The notes under the pieces: generated by a model
Told to the model about the DNA's origin: nothing
The model's database searches: none
The model's input: only the letters and a program-made list of their open reading frames with translations
Translations under genes and position numbers: made by a program
Shown: positions 8,577 through 16,157 of the stretch, piece after piece
How the letters are laid out: the number at the start of each line of letters is the position of its first letter
Numbering within the stretch: position 1 is the stretch's first letter
Source of the DNA: Paenibacillus sp.
GTDB lineage: Bacteria > Bacillota > Bacilli > Paenibacillales > YIM-B00363
Length of the DNA: 64,000 nucleotides
Direction: 5' to 3'
Assembly (NCBI RefSeq): GCF_035645195.1
Contig: NZ_DASQNA010000039.1
Location: forward strand, 124,001 to 188,000

Positions 8577-9476
8577 ATGAGGGTTGTGTTTATCGGCTGC
8601 GTCCAATTTAGCGAAACGACTTTGGAAGTACTTTTACAGCAGGAACGCGCAGAAATCGCAGGTATCGTTACGAAGGCTGCTTCCGCTATTAACGCCGACT
8701 TTCGATCGCTTGAGCCGATCGCAGCAAGAGAGAAGATCCCTTGCTTCTTATATCAACGTTCGGCGGACGTTGAACCGATGATTCGATGGATTCAAGAGCT
8801 CGCGCCGGATGTCGTCTACTGCTTCGGTTGGTCGCACTTGCTGCCTGCCGAGTTGCTTTCGGTTCCCAGGCTTGGAGTGATCGGGTACCATCCTGCCGCG
8901 TTGCCTCAAAATCGCGGGAGACATCCGATCATATGGGCACTAGCGTTAGGGTTGAAGCATACTGCGTCCACGTTCTTTTTCATGGACGAAGGGGCGGACA
9001 CCGGCGATATATTGGATCAGCGTCCAATCGCGATCGAGGATGATGACGACGCGGCAACGCTGTATTCCAAGTTGGAGAACGTCGCTAAGGAGCAAATCGC
9101 GTCATTTACAAGGGCACTTGCGGAAGGAACCTATATGAGAGTTCCTCAGGACCATACAAAAGCGAACTCCTGGCGGAAGCGGGGCAAACAGGATGGCGCC
9201 ATTGATTGGCGGATGTCCTCTGCGTCCGTTCACAACTTGGTGAGAGCATTGACGAGGCCGTACATCGGAGCGCATCTGACAGCTTCCAACGGGGAAGAGG
9301 CGAAAGTTTGGAAAACGGTTCGGGTTGACGAGCTTTACCCTGAAACGAACAATCTCGAGCCCGGCAAAGTACTTCGCGTCAACGGAACTGCTGTTGACAT
9401 CAAGTGCGGGCATGGGGTTATTCGGATTGTGGAGCATGAAATGACCCAACTTCCTTTGGAGGGGACCTATATATGA
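8577..9476 (+). CDS. Formyltransferase-fold protein, likely sugar N-acyl(formyl)transferase
   Basis: 299 residues of the methionyl-tRNA/sugar N-formyltransferase fold. The N-terminal catalytic domain has VIGYHPAALPQNRGRHP (residues 101-117) and FFMDEGADTGDIL (134-146), and a smaller C-terminal domain follows, as in 10-formyl-tetrahydrofolate-dependent enzymes. The usual triad is Asn-x-His and a later Asp. Here His105 and Asp141 are present but the Asn position is Gly103, so chemistry may differ or a neighbouring residue may substitute. This is unlikely to be the housekeeping Fmt: it sits inside a sugar operon, 4 bases after legG and overlapping the deacetylase gene by 4 bases. Inference: it acylates an amine exposed by the adjacent PIG-L enzyme. 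The ribosome site before ATG 8577 is weak, consistent with coupling. Confidence 0.78.
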   Translation: MRVVFIGCVQFSETTLEVLLQQERAEIAGIVTKAASAINADFRSLEPIAAREKIPCFLYQRSADVEPMIRWIQELAPDVVYCFGWSHLLPAELLSVPRLGVIGYHPAALPQNRGRHPIIWALALGLKHTASTFFFMDEGADTGDILDQRPIAIEDDDDAATLYSKLENVAKEQIASFTRALAEGTYMRVPQDHTKANSWRKRGKQDGAIDWRMSSASVHNLVRALTRPYIGAHLTASNGEEAKVWKTVRVDELYPETNNLEPGKVLRVNGTAVDIKCGHGVIRIVEHEMTQLPLEGTYI

Positions 9477-10147
9477 GCGTTGTTTTAGTCGTGGCGCCCC
9501 ACCCGGACGACGAAACGTTAGGTTGCGGCGGCACCCTGCTCCGACATAAGGAGCAAGGGGACGAGGTGCATTGGCTGATCGTTACCTCCATGTCGGAACA
9601 ATACGGATTCACGAAGGAAAGAATGGAAGAACGAGAGGCGGAAATTCAACGGACGAAAGACGCGTACGGGTTTGACGGCGTAACGCAGCTACAATTTCCG
9701 ACGATGCGGCTGGACGATATTCCGATGGCCGATCTGGTCGCCCGCATGAGTGCATCGTTCCAAGAAATCCGACCGAACACGGTGTACGTGCCGCACAGGG
9801 GAGACGTCCACACAGATCATGCGGCTGTGTTCGATGCGACGATATCTTGTACGAAATGGTTTCGGTACCCGTTCGTTTCGAAAATAGCGGTTTACGAAAC
9901 ATTATCCGAGACGGACTTCGGCCTAAACCCGGATAATAACGGCTTTCGTCCGAATTGGTTCGTAGACATCGCGCCTTGGATCGATCGCAAAATCGAGATC
10001 ATGAACATTTTTCGCAGCGAAATGGGAGCTTTCCCGTTCCCGAGGAGCGAAGAAGCGATCCGTTCGTTGGCGAAAGTGCGCGGAGCGGCCTCCGGCTTCG
10101 AAGCCGCCGAGGCGTTTATGGTGCTAAAGGAGACGTGGGGCCGTTGA
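9473..10147 (+). CDS. PIG-L/LmbE-family zinc de-N-acetylase
   Basis: 224 residues. PIG-L family enzymes remove N-acetyl groups from GlcNAc-type substrates using Zn2+. The metal motif APHPDDE is at residues 8-14 (His10, Asp12, Asp13), and the second motif HTDH at 113-116. It starts 4 bases inside the formyltransferase-like gene and overlaps legI by 4 bases, so it is certainly cotranslated with the pathway. Such an enzyme is not part of the standard legionaminic route; the parsimonious reading is removal of an acetyl group from a pathway intermediate or a final acetamido group so that another acyl group can be placed. Substrate unknown. Confidence 0.85.
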   Translation: MSVVLVVAPHPDDETLGCGGTLLRHKEQGDEVHWLIVTSMSEQYGFTKERMEEREAEIQRTKDAYGFDGVTQLQFPTMRLDDIPMADLVARMSASFQEIRPNTVYVPHRGDVHTDHAAVFDATISCTKWFRYPFVSKIAVYETLSETDFGLNPDNNGFRPNWFVDIAPWIDRKIEIMNIFRSEMGAFPFPRSEEAIRSLAKVRGAASGFEAAEAFMVLKETWGR

Positions 10148-11217
10148 ATCGGACGTATATTATCGCGGAAGCGGGAGTCAATCATAACGGGTCCGTAGAG
10201 CTTGCCGTCGAACTGATCGACGCAGCCGTTGAAGCGGGAGCGGACGCGGTTAAATTTCAAACGTTCAAGCCGGAACTCCTTGTCAGCGCATTTGCCGGGA
10301 AAGCGGATTATCAGAAGAAGCTTACGGATTCTGAGGAGTCGCAGTTGGACATGCTCCGCAAGCTGCAGTTGCCGGAAGAAAGTTACCCGAAGCTGCTGGA
10401 ACGTTGTCGGGCGAGGGGGATTCACTTCCTATCCACGCCGTTCGATTTGGATAGCTTGTCTCTATTAACCGAAACGTACGATATACCGACGATTAAGCTG
10501 CCTTCAGGAGAGATTACCAATCCTCTTCTTTTATATCGTACCGCGAGAACCGGCAAACCGATCATTTTGTCCACGGGCATGAGCACGCTCGGCGAAATCG
10601 AAACGGCGCTTTCGGTAATCGCGTTCGGTTATGTTGCCGCGGACGAGAAGCCTTCGCGCGATAAAATTCTCCGGGCATATGCCAGCGAGGCGGGGCAGCG
10701 CGCGCTGCGCGACAACGTAACTTTGCTCCATTGCACGACGGAATACCCCGCGCCGCTGGATGAAGTGAATCTGAATGTCATGGATACGTTAAAGCGGGCG
10801 TTCAACCTCAAGGTCGGATACTCCGATCATACGCAGGGTATCGCCATTCCGGTCGCCGCGGCGGCCAAAGGGGCGGCGGTCATCGAAAAGCACTTCACGT
10901 TGGATCGCGGCATGCCGGGGCCTGATCATCAAGCTTCGCTCGAACCGATGGAACTGAAGCAAATGGTTTCGGCCATTCGAGATGTGGAGAAGGCGCTCGG
11001 AAACCCGATCAAACATCCGACGGCTTCGGAAATCAACAATAAATTGGTCGTGCGGAAAAGCTTGGTCGCCATACGCGCGATTCGCAAGGGCGAGCCGTTC
11101 TCCGAAGAGAATCTCGCGATCAAGCGGCCCGGAACCGGCAGATCCCCCATGGAGTATTGGGAGATGCTTGGTCAGCCTGCCGATAGAGACTACGAACGGG
11201 ACGAGCCTGTGCAATGA
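10144..11217 (+). CDS. legI: Legionaminic/sialic acid synthase (NeuB/LegI)
   Basis: 357 residues. It condenses phosphoenolpyruvate with the six-carbon 2,4-diamino sugar released by LegG to give the nine-carbon acid. Diagnostic stretches are IAEAGVNHNGS (residues 7-17), AVKFQTF, FLSTPFD, KLPSGEITN, STGMSTLGEIE, LHCTTEYPAP, VGYSDHTQG and IEKHFTLDR. The C-terminal ~60 residues form the SAF antifreeze-like domain (VVRKSLVAIRAIRKGEPFSE). TTG 10144 is chosen as start: it is the first start codon before the conserved N-terminus, lies 11 bases after AAAGGAG, and gives the same 4-base overlap as the other junctions. A longer in-frame reading from 9955 merely runs through the deacetylase gene. Confidence 0.9.
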   Translation: MNRTYIIAEAGVNHNGSVELAVELIDAAVEAGADAVKFQTFKPELLVSAFAGKADYQKKLTDSEESQLDMLRKLQLPEESYPKLLERCRARGIHFLSTPFDLDSLSLLTETYDIPTIKLPSGEITNPLLLYRTARTGKPIILSTGMSTLGEIETALSVIAFGYVAADEKPSRDKILRAYASEAGQRALRDNVTLLHCTTEYPAPLDEVNLNVMDTLKRAFNLKVGYSDHTQGIAIPVAAAAKGAAVIEKHFTLDRGMPGPDHQASLEPMELKQMVSAIRDVEKALGNPIKHPTASEINNKLVVRKSLVAIRAIRKGEPFSEENLAIKRPGTGRSPMEYWEMLGQPADRDYERDEPVQ

Positions 11218-11840
11218 CCGACAAGCCGATTATTTTGCTTGGCGGAGGCGGGCATGCGAAGGTGCTGCTCGATGTGTTGAAGCGTTCCGGCCGAACGGTG
11301 ATCGGATTTACGGATCCCGAACGAACCGAGCTTACGGGAGCTCCTTATTTAGGTGACGACAAGGCGGTGCTCCAATTTGATTCCAATGCGGTCCTGCTGG
11401 TTAACGGGCTGGGCAGTACTGTATCGACGGAGCGTAGAGCGTCGTTATATCGCAAGCTGCACGATGCCGGTTACCGGTTCGCCGCGGCAGTGCACCCGTC
11501 CGCAGTCATCGCCGAAGATGTCGTCCTTGGCGACGGAGTTCAAATTATGGCGGGGGCTGTCATTCAGCCGGGTTGTCGGTTGGGGGCCAACGTGATCGTA
11601 AATACTCGAGCCTCGGTTGACCATGACTGTACGGTCGGGAACCATGTACACATTGCGCCGGGGGCTATTCTCTCGGGCGGCATCCATATCGGCGATGCAG
11701 TACATGTAGGCACGGGGGCTGTCATAATTCAAAACATTCGGATCGGAGCCGGCAGTTTGGTCGGAGCCGGGGCAGTGGTCGTCAAAGATGTGTCGGAAAG
11801 AACGAAGGTGCTGGGAGTACCCGCGAGGGAGGTCAACTGA
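11214..11840 (+). CDS. NeuD/PglD-like acyltransferase with left-handed beta-helix
   Basis: 208 residues. The N-terminal Rossmann-like half carries GGGGHAKVLLDVL (residues 9-21); the C-terminal half has hexapeptide repeats of the left-handed beta-helix type (VVLGDGVQIMAGAVIQPG, IGDAVHVGTGAVIIQN, GAGSLVGAGAVVVKDV) and ends with VLGVPAREV. Such enzymes (PglD, NeuD, LegH-like) transfer acetyl from acetyl-CoA to a sugar amine or hydroxyl. In this operon it could be the N-acetyltransferase acting on the LegC product, or an O-acetyltransferase of the finished sugar; the sequence does not decide. Start ATG 11214 overlaps the legI stop by 4 bases, and the next gene begins on the base after its stop. 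Confidence 0.85.
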   Translation: MTDKPIILLGGGGHAKVLLDVLKRSGRTVIGFTDPERTELTGAPYLGDDKAVLQFDSNAVLLVNGLGSTVSTERRASLYRKLHDAGYRFAAAVHPSAVIAEDVVLGDGVQIMAGAVIQPGCRLGANVIVNTRASVDHDCTVGNHVHIAPGAILSGGIHIGDAVHVGTGAVIIQNIRIGAGSLVGAGAVVVKDVSERTKVLGVPAREVN

Positions 11841-12887
11841 ATGAATTCATGGGAGAAAGCCGCGGTATATCCGACTACCACGATTCTTGAAACGATCGAA
11901 GCGATCGACAAAAGCACGATGCAAATCGCGATCGTCATCGACGAAAATAAGAAACTATTAGGAACCGTAACCGACGGCGATATTCGGAGAGGCATTCTGC
12001 GCAACGTTCCTTTGCACGACCCGGTCGAACGCGTCATGAATGCTTCGCCGAAATACGCGAGCATTCACGAATCGCCGGGGACGATAACTTCGCTATTGAA
12101 GAATGCGAGGCTGAAGCACTTGCCGATCGTCGATGAAGAAATGCGCGTCATCGACGTGAAGAAGCTTGAAGATATACTGAAATTGGAGAAAAGAGATAAT
12201 CCGGTCGTGTTAATGGCCGGCGGGCTAGGAACGAGGCTTCGTCCGTTGACCGAGCATTCGCCGAAGCCGCTGCTGAAGGTCGGGGAAAAACCGATTCTTC
12301 AGACGATTTTAGAGAGCTTCATTGACCATAGATTCTCAAATTTCTATATTTCCGTGAATTACAAAGCCGAGATGATTAAAGATTACTTTGGGGACGGTTC
12401 GGAGTGGGGGGTAAGCATCCGCTATATCGACGAGACGCAGCGGATGGGTACGGCCGGGGCGTTATCGTTGCTGCCCGAACCGCCGATGGAGCCGTTGATC
12501 GTGATGAACGGCGATTTATTGACGAAAGTAAACTTCGAGAATCTACTGGATTTTCATAACGAGCACCATTCCTTTGCGACGATGTGCGTGCGGGAATATA
12601 ACTATCAAGTACCGTATGGGATCGTTAGATCCAATGGGCATGCGCTTGAAGCGATCGAGGAAAAGCCGGTGCATCAGTATTTCATTAATGCAGGGATCTA
12701 TGTCTTGGCGCCCAGTGCGCTGGAAATGATACCGAGGAACCAGTTCTATGACATGCCGGATCTTTTTAAAGCGTTAATCGGACAAAACAAAACGACCAGC
12801 GTATTTCCGATTCGGGAATACTGGATGGATATTGGAAGAATGAGCGACTTCGAGCGCGCGAATATGGAATATACGCATTATTTCTAA
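11841..12887 (+). CDS. ptmE: PtmE-like CBS-domain sugar-1-phosphate nucleotidyltransferase
   Basis: 348 residues. The N-terminal pair of CBS motifs (about 8-117, with VTDGDIRRG near 43-51) is fused to a GlmU/RfbA-type nucleotidyltransferase domain: MAGGLGTRLRPL (125-136), SPKPLLKVGEKPIL, IVMNGDLLT, and a C-terminal EEKPVHQYFINAGIYV and EYWMDIGR. In Campylobacter jejuni the protein with this architecture, PtmE, makes GDP-glucosamine so that legionaminic acid is built on GDP-linked sugars rather than UDP. This suggests the same GDP route here (family knowledge plus context). CBS pairs usually bind adenosine nucleotides, which may give regulation. It is the last gene of the contiguous sugar run. 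AT-richer than the flagellar genes that follow. Confidence 0.83.
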   Translation: MNSWEKAAVYPTTTILETIEAIDKSTMQIAIVIDENKKLLGTVTDGDIRRGILRNVPLHDPVERVMNASPKYASIHESPGTITSLLKNARLKHLPIVDEEMRVIDVKKLEDILKLEKRDNPVVLMAGGLGTRLRPLTEHSPKPLLKVGEKPILQTILESFIDHRFSNFYISVNYKAEMIKDYFGDGSEWGVSIRYIDETQRMGTAGALSLLPEPPMEPLIVMNGDLLTKVNFENLLDFHNEHHSFATMCVREYNYQVPYGIVRSNGHALEAIEEKPVHQYFINAGIYVLAPSALEMIPRNQFYDMPDLFKALIGQNKTTSVFPIREYWMDIGRMSDFERANMEYTHYF

Positions 12888-12927
12888 GTGCTCATAACAA
12901 TATTTGTATATTTCCGGAATATCTTTT

Positions 12928-12955
12928 TAAATGCTATTAAACCTGCGCCCGATAT
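12928..12955 (+). promoter_or_regulatory. Sigma-D type promoter for flaG-fliDST
   Basis: TAAA at 12928-12931, a 16-base spacer, then CCCGATAT at 12948-12955. This is close to the sigma-D/sigma-28 consensus TAAA-N15-GCCGATAT. It lies about 50 bases before the FlaG start codon, in the only sizeable gap between ptmE and flaG. Confidence 0.75.
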
Positions 12956-13004
12956 TGCCGAAATACTAGAATATAGATTCTTATGCGCGCGGAGGGATAT
13001 CGTA

Positions 13005-13400
13005 ATGAGCTTTGATTTTCAAGTTGGGGGCGCGGCTCCCGTATCGAAAATTGATCCTATATTGCCGGCGACTTCCGTCAAAGGGAGCGAACACACCCAT
13101 ACGGAAAAAATCAAGCATATCTACTCCACGAAGGAACTCAAGCGCGCCGAGATGCAAGGTGAAGAGGTTTCCGTAAGCGACGAACAATTGATAAAAGCCA
13201 TCGAAAAAGCGATCAAAGCGATCCAAGGCAACAATACGTCCCTGGAGTTCGCAGTTCATAAAGAAACCAAACAAATTATGGTCAAAGTGCTCAACAAAGA
13301 GACGGGCGAGCTTATTCGTGAAGTGCCGCCGGAAAAAAACTTGGACTTCATCGCAAATATTTGGAAGATAGCCGGACTCTTCGTCGACGAGAAGCGATAA
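13005..13400 (+). CDS. flaG: Flagellar protein FlaG
   Basis: 131 residues. FlaG is a small flagellar protein usually encoded just before fliD and linked to filament length and cap assembly; its mechanism is not well defined. The conserved C-terminal part is present: LEFAVHKETKQIMVKVLNKE, then TGELIREVPPEK and a terminal helix. The N-terminus is variable, as usual. ATG 13005 is chosen because GGAGGG (12991-12996) is 8 bases upstream; an in-frame extension back to 12888 would add 39 unrelated residues and read through the sigma-D promoter. First gene of the flaG-fliD-fliS-fliT unit. Confidence 0.9.
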   Translation: MSFDFQVGGAAPVSKIDPILPATSVKGSEHTHTEKIKHIYSTKELKRAEMQGEEVSVSDEQLIKAIEKAIKAIQGNNTSLEFAVHKETKQIMVKVLNKETGELIREVPPEKNLDFIANIWKIAGLFVDEKR

Positions 13401-13426
13401 ATTCACGTAAGGTGTGATTTTCCGAT

Positions 13427-15307
13427 ATGGTAACGAGAATTAACGGCTTTTCCTCCGGTTTGGATATAGACCAGCTCGTTAGACAGCTGATGACGGCGCA
13501 GCGGCTGCCGATGGACAAGCTCGTGCAGAAAAAGCAAACGCTGGAATGGCAGCGCGAGGACTTCCGTACGCTGAACAGCCAGATCATGGACTTCCGGAAC
13601 GCCGCGTTCGACATGCGCTTGTCGTCGAGCTACTTAACCAGGAAGGCGTCTTCATCGAACGAGAACGCCGTCAGCGCTACCGCCGCGCCGGGAACGGTCG
13701 CAGGAAATTACACCGTGAAGGTCAACGCGCTTGCGAAAGCGGCCAGCATTTCGTCGGAAGGCCCTGTCGGGGCGACGTCGACGGCGGATACGCTGTCGTC
13801 CATCGGCATGGATTCGCCGGGGCCGACGGAGGTCACGATAACGGGCAAAACGGGATCGGTGTCGCTCGTGTTTAAGACGACGGACAAAATTTCGGACGTC
13901 ATCAGCCGAATCAACGCCGTGTCGACGACGACGGGCGTCGTGGCGAGCTACGATACGACGCTCCAGCGATTCTTTTTCAAATCGTCGACGACCGGAGCGG
14001 ATGCGACGGTGGATATTCGTTCGCCGGACTCCGATTTTCTCAGCGACGTTCTCCGATTGACACCGGAAAGAACCGGAAACGGCGGCTTGGTGACGGGATC
14101 CGTCGCGTTCGTTTCCGGCACGCCGGCGTCTCCGAGCACAACGAAGAAGATCAATGATTCTCTGACATCCGAGCAGACGCTTCGGATCACTTACAAAACA
14201 AAGACATACAACTTCAATATTACCAGCAGCACGTCCGTGGGGACGCTGATCAATCGAATCAACGCTTCGGGGTTAGGCAAAGAGGGCGTCTCCGCATACT
14301 TGGATAAAGACGGTCATTTCACGTTATTTAATCCGGATTCCAATGAGCAATTGGATATCCAAGATGCCACCAGCGACGGCGTCGACATTTTATCTTCGCT
14401 CGGGTTGACGGCGGGATCCACGGCCGGGACGCCGATCACTTATCACGAATACGACGGGGAAGGTCAGAATGCGTCGGTCGAGTTTAACGGCTTGACGCCT
14501 GCCGTCGAGTTCAGCTCGAATACGTTCACGATCAACGGCATCACGTTCACGGCCAAGGAGACGACGACGTCGGATGTGAATATCGCGGTCACGCAAGATG
14601 TCGATGCGGTTTTCGATAAAATTAAATCGTTCGTCGAGAAATATAATTCGATGTTAGACGCGATGAATAAGGAATTGAGCGAAGAGCGATTTCGCGACTT
14701 CCAGCCGCTGACCGACGAACAGCGGGAAGCGATGAACGAGGACGATATTAAAAAATGGGAAGAGAAGGCGCGCAGCGGCTTGCTGCGAAACGATAGCATT
14801 CTATCGGGCGCCGTCAATTCGTTCCGATACGGCATGGTGCGATCGGTCACGGGACTGCCGGCCGGTCATTTGCAGCAGATGTCGGAAATCGGCATCTCGA
14901 CCGGGGCGTACGCTTACAATGAAAAAGGGAAGCTGTATATCGACGAAGAGTTGTTGCGCGAGGCGATTTCCGACCGTCCGGAAGAAGTACTGGCGTTGTT
15001 CACCGCAGACGACAACGACAGCACCAGCTCCGAAGGCGACGGGTTGGCTCGACGTCTGCACAGCATCGCGGACAGCACGATCGATATGATTCTTCAACGG
15101 GCAGGAACGTCGACGAGCTCGTTGGATAACTACACGATCGGCCGAGAGCTGTACAATGTTAACACCAGAATTACTTCCTGGGAGCGCAGGCTCGTCGACA
15201 TGGAAAATCGCTATTACAAACAGTTTACGGCAATGGAGCAGGCGCTGGCCAAGCTTCAAGCCCAAAGCACGAATCTCATGTCCCAGTTCGGCGGTACAGG
15301 CGGCTAA
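13427..15307 (+). CDS. fliD: Flagellar filament cap protein FliD (HAP2)
   Basis: 626 residues. FliD forms the cap at the filament tip that guides flagellin insertion. The N-terminal HAP2 signature RINGFSSGLDIDQLVRQLM (residues 4-22) and a long helical stretch (KLVQKKQTLEWQREDFRTLN) are followed by variable domains. The C-terminal D0/D1 helices contain FDKIKSFVEKYNSMLDAMN, the ERRLVDMENRYYKQFTAMEQ-type helix and the end LQAQSTNLMSQF. It is somewhat longer than B. subtilis FliD (about 500), the extra residues falling in the variable middle. Twenty-six bases separate it from flaG, with AAGGTG as ribosome site. Confidence 0.95.
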   Translation: MVTRINGFSSGLDIDQLVRQLMTAQRLPMDKLVQKKQTLEWQREDFRTLNSQIMDFRNAAFDMRLSSSYLTRKASSSNENAVSATAAPGTVAGNYTVKVNALAKAASISSEGPVGATSTADTLSSIGMDSPGPTEVTITGKTGSVSLVFKTTDKISDVISRINAVSTTTGVVASYDTTLQRFFFKSSTTGADATVDIRSPDSDFLSDVLRLTPERTGNGGLVTGSVAFVSGTPASPSTTKKINDSLTSEQTLRITYKTKTYNFNITSSTSVGTLINRINASGLGKEGVSAYLDKDGHFTLFNPDSNEQLDIQDATSDGVDILSSLGLTAGSTAGTPITYHEYDGEGQNASVEFNGLTPAVEFSSNTFTINGITFTAKETTTSDVNIAVTQDVDAVFDKIKSFVEKYNSMLDAMNKELSEERFRDFQPLTDEQREAMNEDDIKKWEEKARSGLLRNDSILSGAVNSFRYGMVRSVTGLPAGHLQQMSEIGISTGAYAYNEKGKLYIDEELLREAISDRPEEVLALFTADDNDSTSSEGDGLARRLHSIADSTIDMILQRAGTSTSSLDNYTIGRELYNVNTRITSWERRLVDMENRYYKQFTAMEQALAKLQAQSTNLMSQFGGTGG

Positions 15308-15372
15308 AACGTTGCGACGCGCGTGGTATTATTGCGTTTTCATTACTACCTACCTAACTGGAGGAAACCTGC

Positions 15373-15774
15373 ATGATGCAGCAACAGCAGCAGAATAGAT
15401 ACTTGGAAATGACCGTGCAGACGGCGAACCGCGGGCAATTGCTCATCCTGCTGTACGACGGTGCGATCCGGTTTTGCAAGCTTGCCATCGAAGCGATTAA
15501 AGAGCGCAAGCTAATGGATGCGCATGAAAACCTTATGAAAGTGCAGGACATCATTCACGAATTCGAAATTACGCTGGACAAGAACTCTCCTCTCGCGAAC
15601 GACCTTCTCCGGCTGTACGATTACTTCCTTGTGCGCTTACGGGAGGCTAACATGAAGAAAGCCGCAGAGCCGGCGGAGGAAGTGCTCGGGTACCTCATCG
15701 AGCTGAAACAGACGTGGACCGAAGCGAATAAAATCGCGATGGCTAGCCAAGCGGCAGCCGCGAAGCCGCAATGA
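15373..15774 (+). CDS. fliS: Flagellin export chaperone FliS
   Basis: 133 residues, helical, cytoplasmic. FliS binds the C-terminus of flagellin to stop premature polymerisation and present it to FlhA. Motifs seen are [68 protein letters not shown] 9 bases upstream supports ATG 15373; a second ATG follows immediately and could serve instead. It overlaps the next gene by 4 bases. Confidence 0.95.
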   Translation: MMQQQQQNRYLEMTVQTANRGQLLILLYDGAIRFCKLAIEAIKERKLMDAHENLMKVQDIIHEFEITLDKNSPLANDLLRLYDYFLVRLREANMKKAAEPAEEVLGYLIELKQTWTEANKIAMASQAAAAKPQ

Positions 15775-16115
15775 ACGCCGAAGAGCTCGTCAGCCGGTTG
15801 GAACAGATGACAGCCTCGCTGCTTCAGGGCTTGGACGAAGCATCCTACGAACGGTTGAGTGAATTCGTAGACGAGCGGGGCATAATTGTTGATGAGCTGT
15901 CGCGAATCGCGATGGAAGACAGCGAACGCCTTGCCTTGCAGAGCAGAATCCGCAACGTGCTCCAGTGCGACGAAGTGATTTCGAGCCGAATGAAAGAGTA
16001 CATGGAGGAAGCGGCGAGGGAACGCCAAAAGCTCGCGGTGCAGAAGACGACGGTCGGCGCCTACGAGAACTTCGGGAACGGCGACAACAGCGTATTTTTC
16101 GATAGAAAAAAATAG
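15771..16115 (+). CDS. fliT: FliT-like flagellar chaperone
   Basis: 114 residues, entirely helical, acidic. FliT in other bacteria is the export chaperone of FliD. Sequence conservation in this family is low, so the call rests mainly on size, helical pattern (NAEELVSRLEQMTASLLQGL and DERGIIVDEL) and position: it overlaps the fliS stop by 4 bases (ATGA), the same arrangement as B. subtilis fliS-fliT. A terminator follows 10 bases after its stop codon. Confidence 0.75.
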   Translation: MNAEELVSRLEQMTASLLQGLDEASYERLSEFVDERGIIVDELSRIAMEDSERLALQSRIRNVLQCDEVISSRMKEYMEEAARERQKLAVQKTTVGAYENFGNGDNSVFFDRKK

Positions 16116-16125
16116 GTTTCAAGCG

Positions 16126-16157
16126 ATCCTCGTCCGAATCTAGGGCGAGGATTTTTT
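16126..16157 (+). terminator. Terminator of the flaG-fliDST unit
   Basis: A 10-bp stem (ATCCTCGTCC/GGGCGAGGAT, one G-U pair) closes a 7-base loop at 16136-16142 and is followed by TTTTT. Confidence 0.9.

Noticed and set aside
9955-10143. Upstream extension of the legI frame
   Set aside because: It reads through the deacetylase gene in another frame; the conserved synthase N-terminus begins at the TTG at 10144.
4501-11217. Pseudaminic acid pathway
   Set aside because: The dehydratase is LegB-like rather than PseB-like, and a NeuC/LegG-type epimerase replaces PseG; no PseH-like GNAT was seen.
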